From: Neocallimastix lanati (nom. inval.) | Taxonomy: Eukaryota; Neocallimastigomycota; Neocallimastigomycetes; Neocallimastigales; Neocallimastigaceae | DNA length: 30,000 nucleotides | Reading direction: 5' to 3' | Assembly (NCBI GenBank): GCA_016946835.1 | Contig: JACVTC010000017.1 | Span: 425,001-455,000, forward strand | Part shown: positions 1 to 11,115 of the stretch, piece after piece | Layout of the letters: each line of letters begins with the position of its first letter | Position numbering within the stretch: the stretch's first letter is position 1 | The notes under the pieces: generated by a model | What the model was told of the DNA's origin: nothing | What the model saw: the letters and a program-made list of their open reading frames with translations, nothing else | Databases searched by the model: none | Position numbers and translations under genes: made by a program

Positions 1-68
1 ATCGAAGGAGGATGTCACAAAGTACTAATTAGTATTAATATAAGTACATATTTATAAATTAAATAGAA

Positions 69-338
69 ATGCTTAGCGTGAAATGAGCATATTCTATAAT
101 TTTTAAAAAGAAGGACGTCATTTATGAAAGAAATGCTTAGCGTGAAATAAGCATATTCTACAATTTTAATTGAAGGACGTCATATTTATGAAAGAAATGC
201 TATACTTGAAATAAGCATGTTCTTCAATTTTATTATGTAATTTGAAGTTAATTGGATACCTAGATACCTAGCGTGAAATGGGTATATTCAATTTTATTAA
301 AATAATATATCATGGTTTAACTTAGCGTGAAATAAGTT
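69..338 (+). repeat. Five hairpins with constant loop GCGTGAAA and covarying stems
   Basis: Inverted repeats occur at 69-90, 133-154, 197-218, 264-285 and 319-338. The first three are spaced exactly 64 bp apart and share flanks that include GGACGTCAT (113-121 and 175-183). The clearest copy (133-154) has a perfect 7-bp stem, ATGCTTA with TAAGCAT, closing the loop GCGTGAAA. The copy at 264-285 has ATACCTA with TGGGTAT, and that at 319-338 has AACTTA with TAAGTT, around the same eight-base loop. The stem bases change on both sides while the loop is constant. The copy at 197-218 has lost the loop sequence. The pattern points to selection on an RNA or single-stranded DNA fold. The role is unknown. 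Confidence 0.7.
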
Positions 339-735
339 TTACATATTGATAATAGATATTAAGAATTATGAAGGATGGTGTAAGACCTATATATACTAGA
401 TAGGGTTCCATCGACTGTGGTATAACACCTTTTGTGAAAGGGCTCCATTAAAATTATGATGACGATGATATAACATTCGTAGAATGTTAGTGATGCCGAC
501 TTATTACAGAAGCGGTGATTGTAGTAAGAATCCTCATATTACCTTTAAATATTATGTAATTTTTTTTTTGAACGACCAATTGGTAAATATTTTTTTTTAC
601 CGTACTGATAGTTTACAATTGTACATATACTAATAATTGAAGATATTTACATATATCATCATATTTCTGAATACTATCACGTATAGTATGTTGTTTATTT
701 GGCAATATTTATTTACTGATATTTTTCATATATGT

Positions 736-774
736 TCAAATCTAAATATTTACTTCTAAAATTTTTAGATTTGA
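736..774. repeat. 11-bp inverted repeat ahead of a G-rich purine tract
   Basis: Bases 736-746 (TCAAATCTAAA) are the exact reverse complement of 764-774, with a 17-base loop between them. The tract GAGGGGGATA follows immediately. The hairpin plus purine run resembles the sequence before the LTR at 1700 and may be another copy of a 3' untranslated or polypurine block of the element. The function is inferred only. Confidence 0.45.
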
Positions 775-1699
775 GGGGGATAATGATCATATATTAAAAT
801 TTAAATTAAGAACATAAACGAATATGAGATAACATAAATTATAAGTTAACTTACAGGAAAATTTTTTTTAGGATATCATTCAGTAACTAAAAATGATTTA
901 ATATAGAAGAAGATTTAAAATATCAAAAAGAAGAAAACGAAAATAGAAATTTACATGATAAGACTAATATTTCTCAAGATACTTAAATGACTAAATTATA
1001 CATTAGCCTAATAGTGAAAATTAACAAAAATTAACCTACAAGAAGAAATTAATTGAAATGTTGAATCATTATCAATTATAAGACAATTTATATTGTTTAC
1101 TTAATAAGTTTAAATGGCTAGAATAATATAATTAACTATGAATGCAATCATATTTAATAACCAAAGATTATGATTTATAAAGTACACCGATATATATAAT
1201 TAAGGATTTGTTGTAATAGTTATCGCTAAAGCTATAAAGCGAAAATATATAAGAGTTAGCGCTTATCTAGAAAGCGGTTTATGATTGAAAGTGATGTAAA
1301 TCCTAATAAACAAGAGGTATTCACAGATTGAGATGGTATAATATCACCCTTCAAGAGGAAGGTTTCCATCATATAAATGGTAGATAAACCATAATGATAA
1401 GAGATGTTTCAGGTACATCTAGTATAAGTGGTGTATTAATATTAAATATTAGTTTTAGAGGGAAATAATTAGATTACAAGCATATTAACTATTAAAGAAA
1501 TTATTTTAGCAATATTTAAATTGAATTAAAGAATTAATATGATGTAAGATTATTTTATTTATGAAAAAGTCAAGTTAGGTTAGAAAAGAAATAATTTATA
1601 GTTTAATAATATCAAGTGAATAATATTATAGAATAGAATATTTTTGTATACACATATTTACTAGTAAACCAATTTATTCATTACTGAATAATTAGGTTT

Positions 1700-1708
1700 A
1701 AGAGGGAA
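1700..1708 (+). promoter_or_regulatory. Polypurine tract next to the LTR
   Basis: AAGAGGGAA lies immediately before the TG that opens the LTR. In LTR retrotransposons such a purine run resists RNase H and primes plus-strand DNA synthesis. Its position exactly at the boundary is what makes the LTR call credible. Confidence 0.6.
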
Positions 1709-1949
1709 TGTTAGAATATGTGAATATAGTTAAATTACTAATAATTAATAATACATTACTGATGTAATAGTTCTTAGAATATTCATGTATTAAGTTATTA
1801 CTAATATTGTTAAGCCACATTTAAGATATATAAATACATGTAATTTGTTCCCATTTTGCATAAGCCTTAATCTATATAAAATCAATATAGAAACATGTAA
1901 CTCTTCATAATTAATAAAGTTAATAAGATATAAATCTTATTTTCTAATA
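1709..1949 (+). mobile_element. Long terminal repeat (3' LTR) of a retrotransposon
   Basis: The segment begins TGTTAGAA and ends TTCTAATA. These are terminal inverted repeats of the TG...CA type with a single change near the right end (TA for CA). A polypurine tract precedes it, and inside are TATATAAA-like boxes (about 1829-1835 and 1875-1880) suited to a promoter. The length, 241 bp, is ordinary for a short LTR. The termini resemble those common in Ty1/copia elements, but gypsy-type elements can begin the same way, so the superfamily is left open. The partner 5' LTR would lie left of the window. The target-site duplication cannot be tested, because only one end is visible and the right flank is an ATT repeat. 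Confidence 0.65.
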
Positions 1950-2002
<53 letters not shown>

Positions 2003-2499
2003 TATTATTACTATTATTATATTATTATTATTATTATTATTATTTATTATTATATATTTTATTATTATTATTATTATTATTATTTTTTATTATTATTTTT
2101 TTTATATTTTTAAATTTCGTGTAACAAATTTTAAAAAATTTTAATATGACCAAAAAAAGTTCAATTTAATTGGAAAAAAAAAAACTTTAATTTTTTAATT
2201 TTTTTAATTTATAATTAAATTTAAAATAAAAAAAAAATTTTTATTTATCTTTTCTATTTTCATCTTAATTTGATTTACTTTTGATAATAATTTTAAAGTG
2301 TCTTTTTTTAAAGAACTTTAAAAAAAATTATATTTCTTTCAAATAAATTATTTTTTTTAAATGATAATAACAATTAAAAAATATAAAGAATAACATTTAT
2401 ATTTTATAAAATATAAACGTTATATAATAAATAATAAATTTTATAATTATTTATTTATATTATTTATTTTTTTATTATTAATTAAATTATTATTAAATT
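1950..2499. repeat. ATT microsatellite and A/T-only spacer
   Basis: An imperfect (ATT)n array with occasional ACT units fills about 1950-2095 and abuts the LTR end. The rest to 2499 is homopolymer-rich A/T sequence. No gene or structured element was seen. Confidence 0.8.
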
Positions 2500-2607
2500 A
2501 ATAAATCAAACAAGAATTAATTAAATAAGATTATTTAGAGTAATCAATCTAAAAATAAATCAAACAAGAATTAATTAAATAAGATTATTTAGAGTAATCA
2601 ATCTAAA
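2500..2607. repeat. Two perfect 54-bp tandem copies
   Basis: Copies at 2500-2553 and 2554-2607 are identical as read. Each contains the small inverted repeat GATTA...TAATC. Identity in a rapidly drifting A/T spacer implies a recent duplication. Confidence 0.9.
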
Positions 2608-2862
2608 AAAAGATATTCTATCATATTTTTTTTTGATATCAAGGATTTATACTTGACTTATATATATGCAGAAAAAATAAAAAAAAAATAATATGGACAA
2701 ATTATTTTAAGTAGAATTAATTGCTACCTATATAATTTTTTTATTTAAAGAGAAATATTATTAATTGTGAATATATATCAATAAAAATTAAATAAAAAGG
2801 AAATAAAGCGTTAAATCAAAATAAATAGATATAAATAATAAATGAATAAATAAAGTAAATAG

Positions 2863-2961
2863 AAAGTCTTCGAATTAGTTGATGCTCTTCTATTGCATAT
2901 TTTATATGATAGCATTTATGATACCAAACCTATGGAAGATAATAGTGTGACATTTAAGTAA
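2863..2961 (+). pseudogene. Relic of the last exon of a fifth 7TM-RGS paralog
   Basis: A good splice acceptor, AAATAG, ends at 2862. It is followed by a 32-codon open frame closed by TAA at 2959-2961. The translation contains FELVDALLLHILYDSIY, which aligns without gaps over 17 residues to FDVAKDEVVDLMYNSIY of gene C: F, Y, S, I and Y are identical and most other positions are conservative. This is the final helix pair of the RGS domain, and the stop falls near where the intact genes end. I found no upstream exon. The sequence further left is repeats and then the retroelement. It probably represents the stump of a lost gene, but the match is short and could be chance. No function is claimed. 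Confidence 0.5.
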
Positions 2962-3453
2962 AAAAAAAAAAAAGGAAACATTTTAAAAAAAATATAAATA
3001 CAAAATGAATTTTTTATTACTATTATTATTCTTATATTTATATATAATTATATTCTAATTAATTAATTAATTAAAATAAATGATAAAATTTAAAATAAAC
3101 AAATAAAGTTAAATTAATTAATAAATGATTTTATTTTTTTTATTTCCAAAAAAAAACATATTGAACAATGTTTTTTTAAGTTTTAATTTTTGTATTAAAA
3201 AAATATACAAAAGGTGTAAAATTATATTAAAACATATATTATTATATGAAATTTAATGTATTATAATATATTAGGCTCAATATTACAGGTAATAATCAAT
3301 AATTTATATTATTTTATATATTATTATATATTATATTATATATTGCTTTAAATTTAACCAATAATGGCTTTAATACTATTTAAAAAAAGTTTTTTTCTTT
3401 TTACAAATTAAATGTTAAGAAATTAAAAAGTTTAAAATAAATACATAAACACA

Positions 3454-3500
<47 letters not shown>

Positions 3501-3698
3501 ATGTATATATAGATGAATATATTAATGAATATATAAATGAATATATAAACTAATATATATTATTGTATATTATATCATATATTGCTTTAAATTTAACCAA
3601 TAATGGCTTTAATATAATCTATTTAAAAAAAGTTTTTTTTTTTACAAATTAAATGCTAAGAAATTAAAAAGTTTAAAATAAATAAATACATAAACACA

Positions 3699-3749
<51 letters not shown>

Positions 3750-4638
3750 ATGTATATATAGATGAATATATAAATGAATATATAAATGAATATATAAACT
3801 AATATATAAATGAATATATAAATGCATATAAATATAAATATAAATAATTATTCTAAATTTTATTTTCATAAGGAATAAAGTTTTTTCTAAAAAAGTGTTA
3901 ATAATTGATATTATTATTATTTAGTCGTAGTTGATTATTATTTATTATATAATATATTAATTATAAGAATCATTACTTCAATAATAGCAATCGTTTGTTA
4001 TTATTATGATTATCATTAAGCGATAATAAATTAGATTTGAACAATTACTAATTTAAAAAAATAATCATAATTAACAACTAAATTAATATTGAATAATTAA
4101 TATAACATAATTAATAATAAATCATTTATTATTATCAAAATTTTTATTTTTATTTTTATTTTATTTTATTTTATTATATTATATTATTCTTTTTATTTCA
4201 TTTTAAAAGTTCATTTTCATTGACATCTAATTAATTATTAATTACAAATTTAACTCTTTGATTAAAATATAAAATTTTTTATAATATCAATATTCAACAT
4301 TCTAATAAATAAAGTTTAAATAAAAATTTAGGAATATAAAAAAATAAAAAAATACATATAAAATATATATATATAATATATAGAATTTATATAAATGGGA
4401 TGTTTTAAGCCCAAATAAAAAATTAAGTAAACTTTAAAATTTGATATTGAAACAAAAAAAAAATTTTTTTTTCATATTTTATTTTTTATTTTTATAATTT
4501 TAATTTTTTAAGAAAAAAAATTTTACATTTCTTTATTCAAATATTCAACTATTTGGGTGGCCATAAATATTTTATTATTAATATTATTATTTATAAAATT
4601 TTTTATTTTATATATTTTTTTAATTTTTTTTTTTTAAT

Positions 4639-4672
<34 letters not shown>

Positions 4673-5549
4673 AGTTTTTCAATATATTAATATATAAAAC
4701 TATATTAAATAATATATATATTTTTATTTTATTTTATTTTATTTTTTTTTTTTTAAAAAAAAATAATTGAAAAATATAACCAATATTACACAATAAAATG
4801 GAGTAAAAACAAAAAAAGTTATAAAACAAATCTAATTGATAATTAAAGAGAAAAATTATAAAGAATCATTAATTTTATATATATATATATATAAAGAAAA
4901 AAATATATATGTATACATGTTGAATTAAATATAAATCAGAAATAAATCAAAGATAAAATATAATATTTATATTTTATAAAACATTTTATTATTGACATAA
5001 CATTAATATTATACAAAAAAAAAAAAAAAAATATTACTTTCTCTTTGTAATATACCCCATAATTAATGTGAATTGATTTCATGTTAACTATTTATACATA
5101 TAAAATTAAATATTAAATTATCTTTTCTAAAAAACAAGAAAAACAATATTTAATAGATATCAATTGAGAATTTTATAATAAATTACTTCAATATTATTCT
5201 TATCAATATTATTCTTATATCATACTATATTAGACATACAACCAACATATATTATTATATTTATATTAATCTTTAATTATATTTATTATTTTTTTTTGTG
5301 GTAATAATATTAATAATAATAATAAAGATTTTATTTTTAAATTATATTAAATTATAAAAGTTTAATCAAAAACTTTTTAATAATATTAATATCATATAAA
5401 CTTATAAACTTAATAAAAACTTTATAAAATTAATTTATAATAAATATAATAATTGTAATAATAATTTTTTCAATTTAAAAAAAAAAAAAATAAAAAAAAT
5501 AAAAAAAATAAAAAAGAAATATTTAAATAAAATAAATTTAAAGTTCAAA
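2962..5549. other. Intergenic spacer upstream of gene A
   Basis: About 2.6 kb of A/T-rich sequence. It holds the 239-bp tandem duplication (listed separately), an A run of about 30 near 4642-4671 preceded by a T run, and AT dinucleotide patches. The 75-codon minus-strand frame at 3642-3869 is a translation of (TAAA)n repeats and is not a gene. The promoter of gene A must lie here, but I cannot place a defined element. Confidence 0.7.
3342..3820. repeat. Tandem duplication with a 239-bp offset, two diverged copies
   Basis: The block beginning ATTGCTTTAAATTTAACC occurs at 3342 and again at 3581. Each copy continues through the same order: a GGCTTTAAT word, a T run, ACAAATTAAATG, a long (TAAA)n tract and then TGTATATATAGATGAATAT. 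The copies differ by small indels in the microsatellite and by single bases. Confidence 0.85.
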
Positions 5550-6583
5550 ATGTTAAAAGAGGTAAGAATAATAAAAATAATAATAAAATAATAAATCAAT
5601 TTCATTTATTATATATAAATTTATATATTGAAAAACTAATTATTAAATTAATATTAAATATTTATTAATATGATAAAAAAAAAAATAGAAAAGAAGTTTG
5701 GAAAATCTTGTATGTATTTAAAGATATATATTATTAATAATCGATTTAATTATTATCTAATTTAAATTTAAATTATTTTAATTAATATAATATAATTTGA
5801 CATTTAACATTGAATTACAAAATTTAATAAATTAATAATTGTTGAAATGTTTTATTAAAAGAATCTATTTGATGAAGTTGATGAGGAAAGCTTTAAAGAT
5901 TATTTAAAGGAACCATTTATAGGAAATGATGAATATAAAAGTGAACGAATTTTATATTTGATTGCAGATATCATCTTTAATATCGTTGCAATAATATCCT
6001 TATTTTTGTTAGTTTCAATCAACATATATATATGTTTTTTAATTTCTTTATAAGTATATAAAGATTAAATTTATAATATTAATAAAAATATATTAATAAA
6101 TATAATTATATATATATATTATTTTTCTTTTATATATATTTGAAATATATATAGTTTTGTAAAATTACGTAAATCTTATATAATTCGTCAAAGAGATTTT
6201 CCATTAACTTTTGCTGGAGGTATTGTGACATATATAGCTATATTTATAAGTTTTGTAAGTATTAATATAAAAATAGATAGTAAATTAAAAGATTAATTTT
6301 TATTTTTTATTAGAATATATATATATTAATAATTTAATAATAATATTATCGTTATTTTTTCTTTATTAATTCATAAAAGATACCACAATTAGTTAAATCA
6401 ACATGCTTAAGTATGAATAATACTATTTTATTATATTGAAAATAAAAACCATCGTTTATTAATATTAAGAATTTAAATATTTTGTTTTTATAATAAAAAT
6501 TTACAATAAAAAAAAGTGAGTGTATTTCAAGCAAACATATTGAATACAATTGTCATTTGCATGTAAAGTATAGTTAACAATAA

Positions 6584-6617
<34 letters not shown>

Positions 6618-7762
6618 AATAGTTCAATATTAATTCTTATAATAATATTTTAACTCATAATCAAATATATATAGTTTTTTTTCAAGAAGTTTACGTATTA
6701 TTTTATACTATCATTACAATATTTTTAAAGGTAATTTATAATTTAATAAAATTTTAATAATATATTTTATATAAAAAAAAAAAGATTTTTTTATTTTTTA
6801 TTTATTTAAAAATAATAATAATAATAATAATAATATTATAATATTAAAATATTATAACATTAAAATATTAATATATTAAAATATTATCATTATTGTTATT
6901 TCTTTTATTATAGTTACATCCATTAAAAAGAAAAGATTAAATTCATATTATGATAAAACAATGGGATCACTAGAGCCAAATTATTATTTACCAAAAATTA
7001 CTCAAAAAATTAAAAAAATTATATTCGTTATTATTATTATACCACCTGTAAGAATTTTAACTAAAAAATATTACTTTATATTTATATATATACTTTATTT
7101 ATTATTATTATTATTAATTAATTAGATTTGTTAATAATAATTTTGATAACAAAATTTATTAATCAATCTATATTAATATATTTTTTTTTTTTTTTTATTT
7201 TATTTTATTGTATACATATCCATATGTCCATATGTATATATATTATTTTAGACAATAGCACTAATAATAATTATAATTATATATATAACGAATGAATCAG
7301 CTCGTCAAAACTGCAAGTTAGTACATTATAGAAATAATTTTTATAAAAAAAAAAAAAATATATATATATATATATATTTATAAAATTTATTATAAAACTT
7401 TTTTAATCAATTATTATTACTATATGTAGTTATTGAAATTTCAATGAAATTTCAATTATTTATTAATATTAATATTATTATTATTAACTTTAAAAATTAT
7501 TATTATTATTTTTTTTTTTTTTTCATTTATATATGTAAATGAAATTAAATAAAATTATTATCTATAAAATATATATAAAGACCCTTTGTATACGCAGACA
7601 CGTTATGGGCATTAAAGAATAATAAAGGAATAGAATTCTTTCAAATTATTAAAATATATAGTATGATCTATAATGTTGTATGTGTTATTAATACTATAGC
7701 CTTATTTTATATCAAAGATGCAAATAAATATGGTGTTAAGGTTAGTCGGCAATTTTCAAAAT

Positions 7763-7801
<39 letters not shown>

Positions 7802-8938
7802 AAAAATTTTGATAACAATAATAATATATATATTTAATAGCAATAATAATAATAAATATATATATTTAATATTAATAATTATTATTATTTACATTTAATA
7901 ACAACAAACATCTATATATTTTAATATAATTATATTCATATTTTTATATATAAATAGTTTGAATGTCTTAGTTATTCAATTTTACTCTTTATTGCTAATA
8001 TTGCAAATGCAATTATTCAAACAAAGGGTTCTAATAAAGGTCCAAATGCAAAAGTAAAAGCATTAAAGTTCTATTTAAAGATATTTGAAATAACCAAAGG
8101 TGGTCGAATGCTATTTACTATCCTTTCTATATATATATTTTTCATGTCTATTACCTTACCTGTAATTCAATATTATAAATCAAAAAAAGTTAAAAATGGC
8201 TATTTCCAAGATGTATGTATTCATTATTATTTATTACTGTTTATAATCTTTCTCATTCTCTCACTTTTCTATATATTTAATATATATAAATAAGAGATAT
8301 ATATATAAATATTATATTCATTTTTTTTTTTTTTTATAGAAATAAAAAAAATATTTTGAATATAATAATAATTTTAATATTAATTCTTTGTTCATATTTA
8401 TTTTATATATAATTATTTATTTATTATATATTTACTATATATTTATTATCTATATATATTAATTATAATCTATATATATATGGATATATAAATAGCCAAT
8501 GAGTTCAATTCAATATTTCTATAAAGTATTAAATACACCTTCGTTGGTTAGTGAATTAAGAGATATAGCGGTTCAAGAATTTTCAGTAGAAAATGTATTA
8601 TTTTGGGAAAATTATCAAATTTTACAGAAGATGGCCTATTGTTATCAAATTGAATTAAGAAAAGCACAAGAATTAGGTGATGCAAGAATCGTAAGTCAAT
8701 ACGATTTTGAAGGTTATTATCAGAAACAGGTACAATCTTTGTCAGTTTCATCGTTAGAGGATGATGATTATGTCTATGATCCAGATACGGCAGTACCGAA
8801 AGAACTTTTACCCTATTATACTTCATTTTATTATCTGTAACTATTTTATTTATTTATTTATTACGATTATTAATTAATATTTATTTCTTATTATTTTATT
8901 ATTATTTTTTTATATTATTATTATTTTTATTATTATTA

Positions 8939-8973
<35 letters not shown>

Positions 8974-9509
8974 TTTCTTTTTTTTTTTTTTAATTTTTAA
9001 TTTTGAATTTTTAAAAAATATAAAAAATCATCAAATTTATCATTATTTTTATATTTTTCCAATTTAAATTTTTTATTTAATAATATATTATAACGTATAT
9101 TAAAATCATAACTCTTTTTATATTAAAAAAAAAAAAAATTTAAAAAAAATAATTACTAATAATATTTTTTATCTTTTTTATTTAATATTAAATAAATCTA
9201 TTTTTTCTGTATTCACTATATATAATAATTTTTAATAAAAAAATATTTATATTTATATTATATAAATATATATATATATTTTTTTTATTAAAAAAAAAAA
9301 AAAAAAAAAGATTTATTGATTATAATGGACCAGCCGTGGTCAATTTGATGAGTTCAACGGTACGTACCATTTTCAAAGAAATGTCAACCCATCCAACCAT
9401 TGGCATGTATGACATTGCCAAAAATGAAATTGTAGAATTGATGTATTCCTCTATTTATCCAATTCTACTAAGAAATAATAAGAAACATATGGCCAATACG
9501 CTTGGTTAA
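5550..9509 (+). CDS. Gene A: seven-transmembrane receptor with C-terminal RGS domain (7TM-RGS)
   Basis: Exons: 5550-5561, 5862-6007, 6155-6254, 6380-6410, 6517-6562, 6675-6730, 6914-7047, 7252-7316, 7581-7740, 7958-8212, 8496-8836 and 9311-9509. Joined length is 1545 nt, 514 aa; all introns are GT-AG and the frame stays open. The start is ATG in AAAATG, giving a four-codon first exon (MLKE) as in the paralogs. Seven hydrophobic segments lie in exons 2, 3, 5-6, 7-8, 9 and 10 (two). The first intracellular loop has KLRKSYIIRQR, and TM3 ends in RSLRIILYYHYNIFK. The RGS domain starts near residue 336, with EFSVENVLFWENY (E367, N368) and the terminal YDIAKNEIVELMYSSIYPIL. By family knowledge such proteins sit in the plasma membrane and speed GTP hydrolysis by G-alpha. 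It is the most divergent of the four: an N-terminal region three codons shorter, and STC in place of VPC before TM3. The ligand is unknown. Confidence 0.87.
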
Positions 9510-9570
9510 AAAGAAATCCCAATCCTATTAAAATATGATGAAAAAAAAAAAAAAAAAAAAAAAAAAAAAG

Positions 9571-9642
9571 CAATAAAATGAAACAGAATGAAATAAAATG
9601 AAATAAAATGAAATAGAATGAAATAAAATGAAATGATATGAA
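9571..9642. repeat. AAATGAAATA-type 10-bp minisatellite after gene A
   Basis: About seven imperfect copies of a 10-bp unit (AATGAAATAA, AATGAAACAG and similar) sit about 60 bp past the stop codon of gene A, followed by an (AT)n tract to about 9680. Confidence 0.75.
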
Positions 9643-9731
9643 TATATATATATATATATGTATATATATTATATATCATAAAACTATATATGTAAGGATT
9701 TTTTTTTTTTTTTAATTTTTTTTTTTTAAGA

Positions 9732-9792
<61 letters not shown>

Positions 9793-9902
9793 TTAAAAAA
9801 AAAAAAAAAAAAAAATTATTTTTTCTCTTCCTCTATTTTTATATATTTATCTATCTATATATATAAATAAATAAATAAATAAAAAATTATTGATGAATTC
9901 TT

Positions 9903-9986
9903 TAAATTTTTCATTTCTAATTATTTAATTTTTTTTATTTTCATTAAATTTTTCATTTCTAATTATTTAATTTTTTTTATTTTCAC
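9903..9986. repeat. Two 42-bp direct repeats
   Basis: The word AAATTTTTCATTTCTAATTA begins at 9904 and again at 9946, and the two 42-bp units agree throughout as read. Confidence 0.85.
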
Positions 9987-10475
9987 TGACTTTTTTTTTA
10001 TTATTTTCTCTGACTTTTTTTTTTTTTTAAATAATGCCATAGAATTAAATGAAAAACTTTTTTAAGAATGAATAATAATAATAATAATAATAAATAGATA
10101 TAAAGGAATATAGAATAAAAAAAATTTGGTAAAGTTAATAAACCATTTATGATAAAAAAAAAATAAATAAATAAATAATAGTAATAGTAACAATTATGAC
10201 CTAATAATTTTATTATATTTAAATAAACAATTTTAATAACAACATAATAACATGATAATAAACATTTATAAACATATAATAACATTAATAATAATAATAT
10301 TATTATTATTAATAATAATTAGTATTTTTATGAATAATAATAATATAAAAATTTTAATTTTAATTTTTTTACTTTTTTTTTTTTTTTTTTTTTAATTTTT
10401 TTTATTTTTTTTTTATTTTTTTTATTTTTTTTTATTTTTTTTTTTTTATTTTGATTTATTATCAGTATCTTCGAT

Positions 10476-10514
<39 letters not shown>

Positions 10515-10734
10515 ATTTAATCCACCACGACGACAACTACCACCATAAAAGTTTATTATTATAAATAATTTATTCATGCATTTTATTTCATTTATTTATT
10601 TTTTTTTTTTTTAACTTTATTTAATGCTTATGCTTAATAAATAATTAAATAATAAAATAATTATTATTACCTAATTTATTTAGTTATAATAATTATGTAA
10701 TAATGTAATAATAATTATTTTATTATTTAATTAT

Positions 10735-11115
10735 TTATTATTTAATTATTTATTATTTGTTATTTTATTATTTATTTATTATTTATTTATTATTTATTAT
10801 TTATTTATTATTTATTATTTATTTATTATTTATTTATTATTTATTATTTATTTATTATTTATTATTTATTTATTATTCAATTATTTATTTATATTATTTA
10901 TTATTTATTATTTATTATTTATTATTTATTATTTGTTATTTTATTATTTATTTATTATTTATTTATTATTTATTATTTATTTATTATTTATTATTTATTT
11001 ATTATTTATTTATTATATATTATTTATTATTTATTATTTATTATTTATTATTTAATTATTTATTATTTATTATTTATTATTTAATTATTTATTATTATTA
11101 TTTATTATTTATTAT
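10735..11115. repeat. TTATTTA/TTATTTATTA satellite-like array
   Basis: About 380 bp of alternating TTATT-TATTTA units with periods of 7 and 11 bp, interrupted by a few single-base variants such as TATTCAATTATT near 10876. It is strand-asymmetric, with T-rich top strand. The 127-codon open frame across it is only a consequence of the repeat. Confidence 0.9.

Larger units (their letters stand above)
1..1708 (+). mobile_element. Probable decayed internal region of an LTR retrotransposon
   Basis: This stretch differs sharply from the rest of the window: it almost lacks long A or T runs, has more G and C, and contains many non-repetitive words. It runs directly into a polypurine tract and an LTR at 1700-1949, so I infer that it is the 3' part of the element. 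All six frames are broken by stops and I could not recognise a reverse transcriptase, RNase H or integrase motif, so the coding part is either very decayed or lies left of the window. Short stop-poor runs exist on both strands at about 370-560 and 1265-1430, but no family assignment is safe. The orientation follows from the polypurine tract preceding the LTR on the plus strand. An alternative is an unrelated structured non-coding locus. Confidence 0.5.

Noticed and set aside
370-560. Possible retroelement coding remnant (stop-poor run on the minus strand, including ILRMLYHRHHNFNG)
   Set aside because: It has no recognisable catalytic motif, and the orientation is opposite to that implied by the polypurine tract and LTR; kept only as uncertain internal sequence.
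3642-3869. 75-codon minus-strand open frame rich in HLYI repeats
   Set aside because: It is a direct translation of (TAAA)n and ATATAAATGA repeats within the 239-bp duplication. It has no complex sequence and no family resemblance.
5055-5062. CCCCATAA, resembling the upstream element of Dictyostelium small-RNA genes
   Set aside because: No structured or G/C-containing transcript follows at the expected distance of about 60 bp; a single short match in A/T sequence is weak.
6352-6549. 65-codon minus-strand open frame
   Set aside because: It lies antisense over introns and exons 4-5 of gene A, whose plus-strand exons agree with the paralogs in length and phase.
8548-8826. 92-codon minus-strand open frame
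   Set aside because: It is the antisense shadow of RGS exon 11 of gene A.
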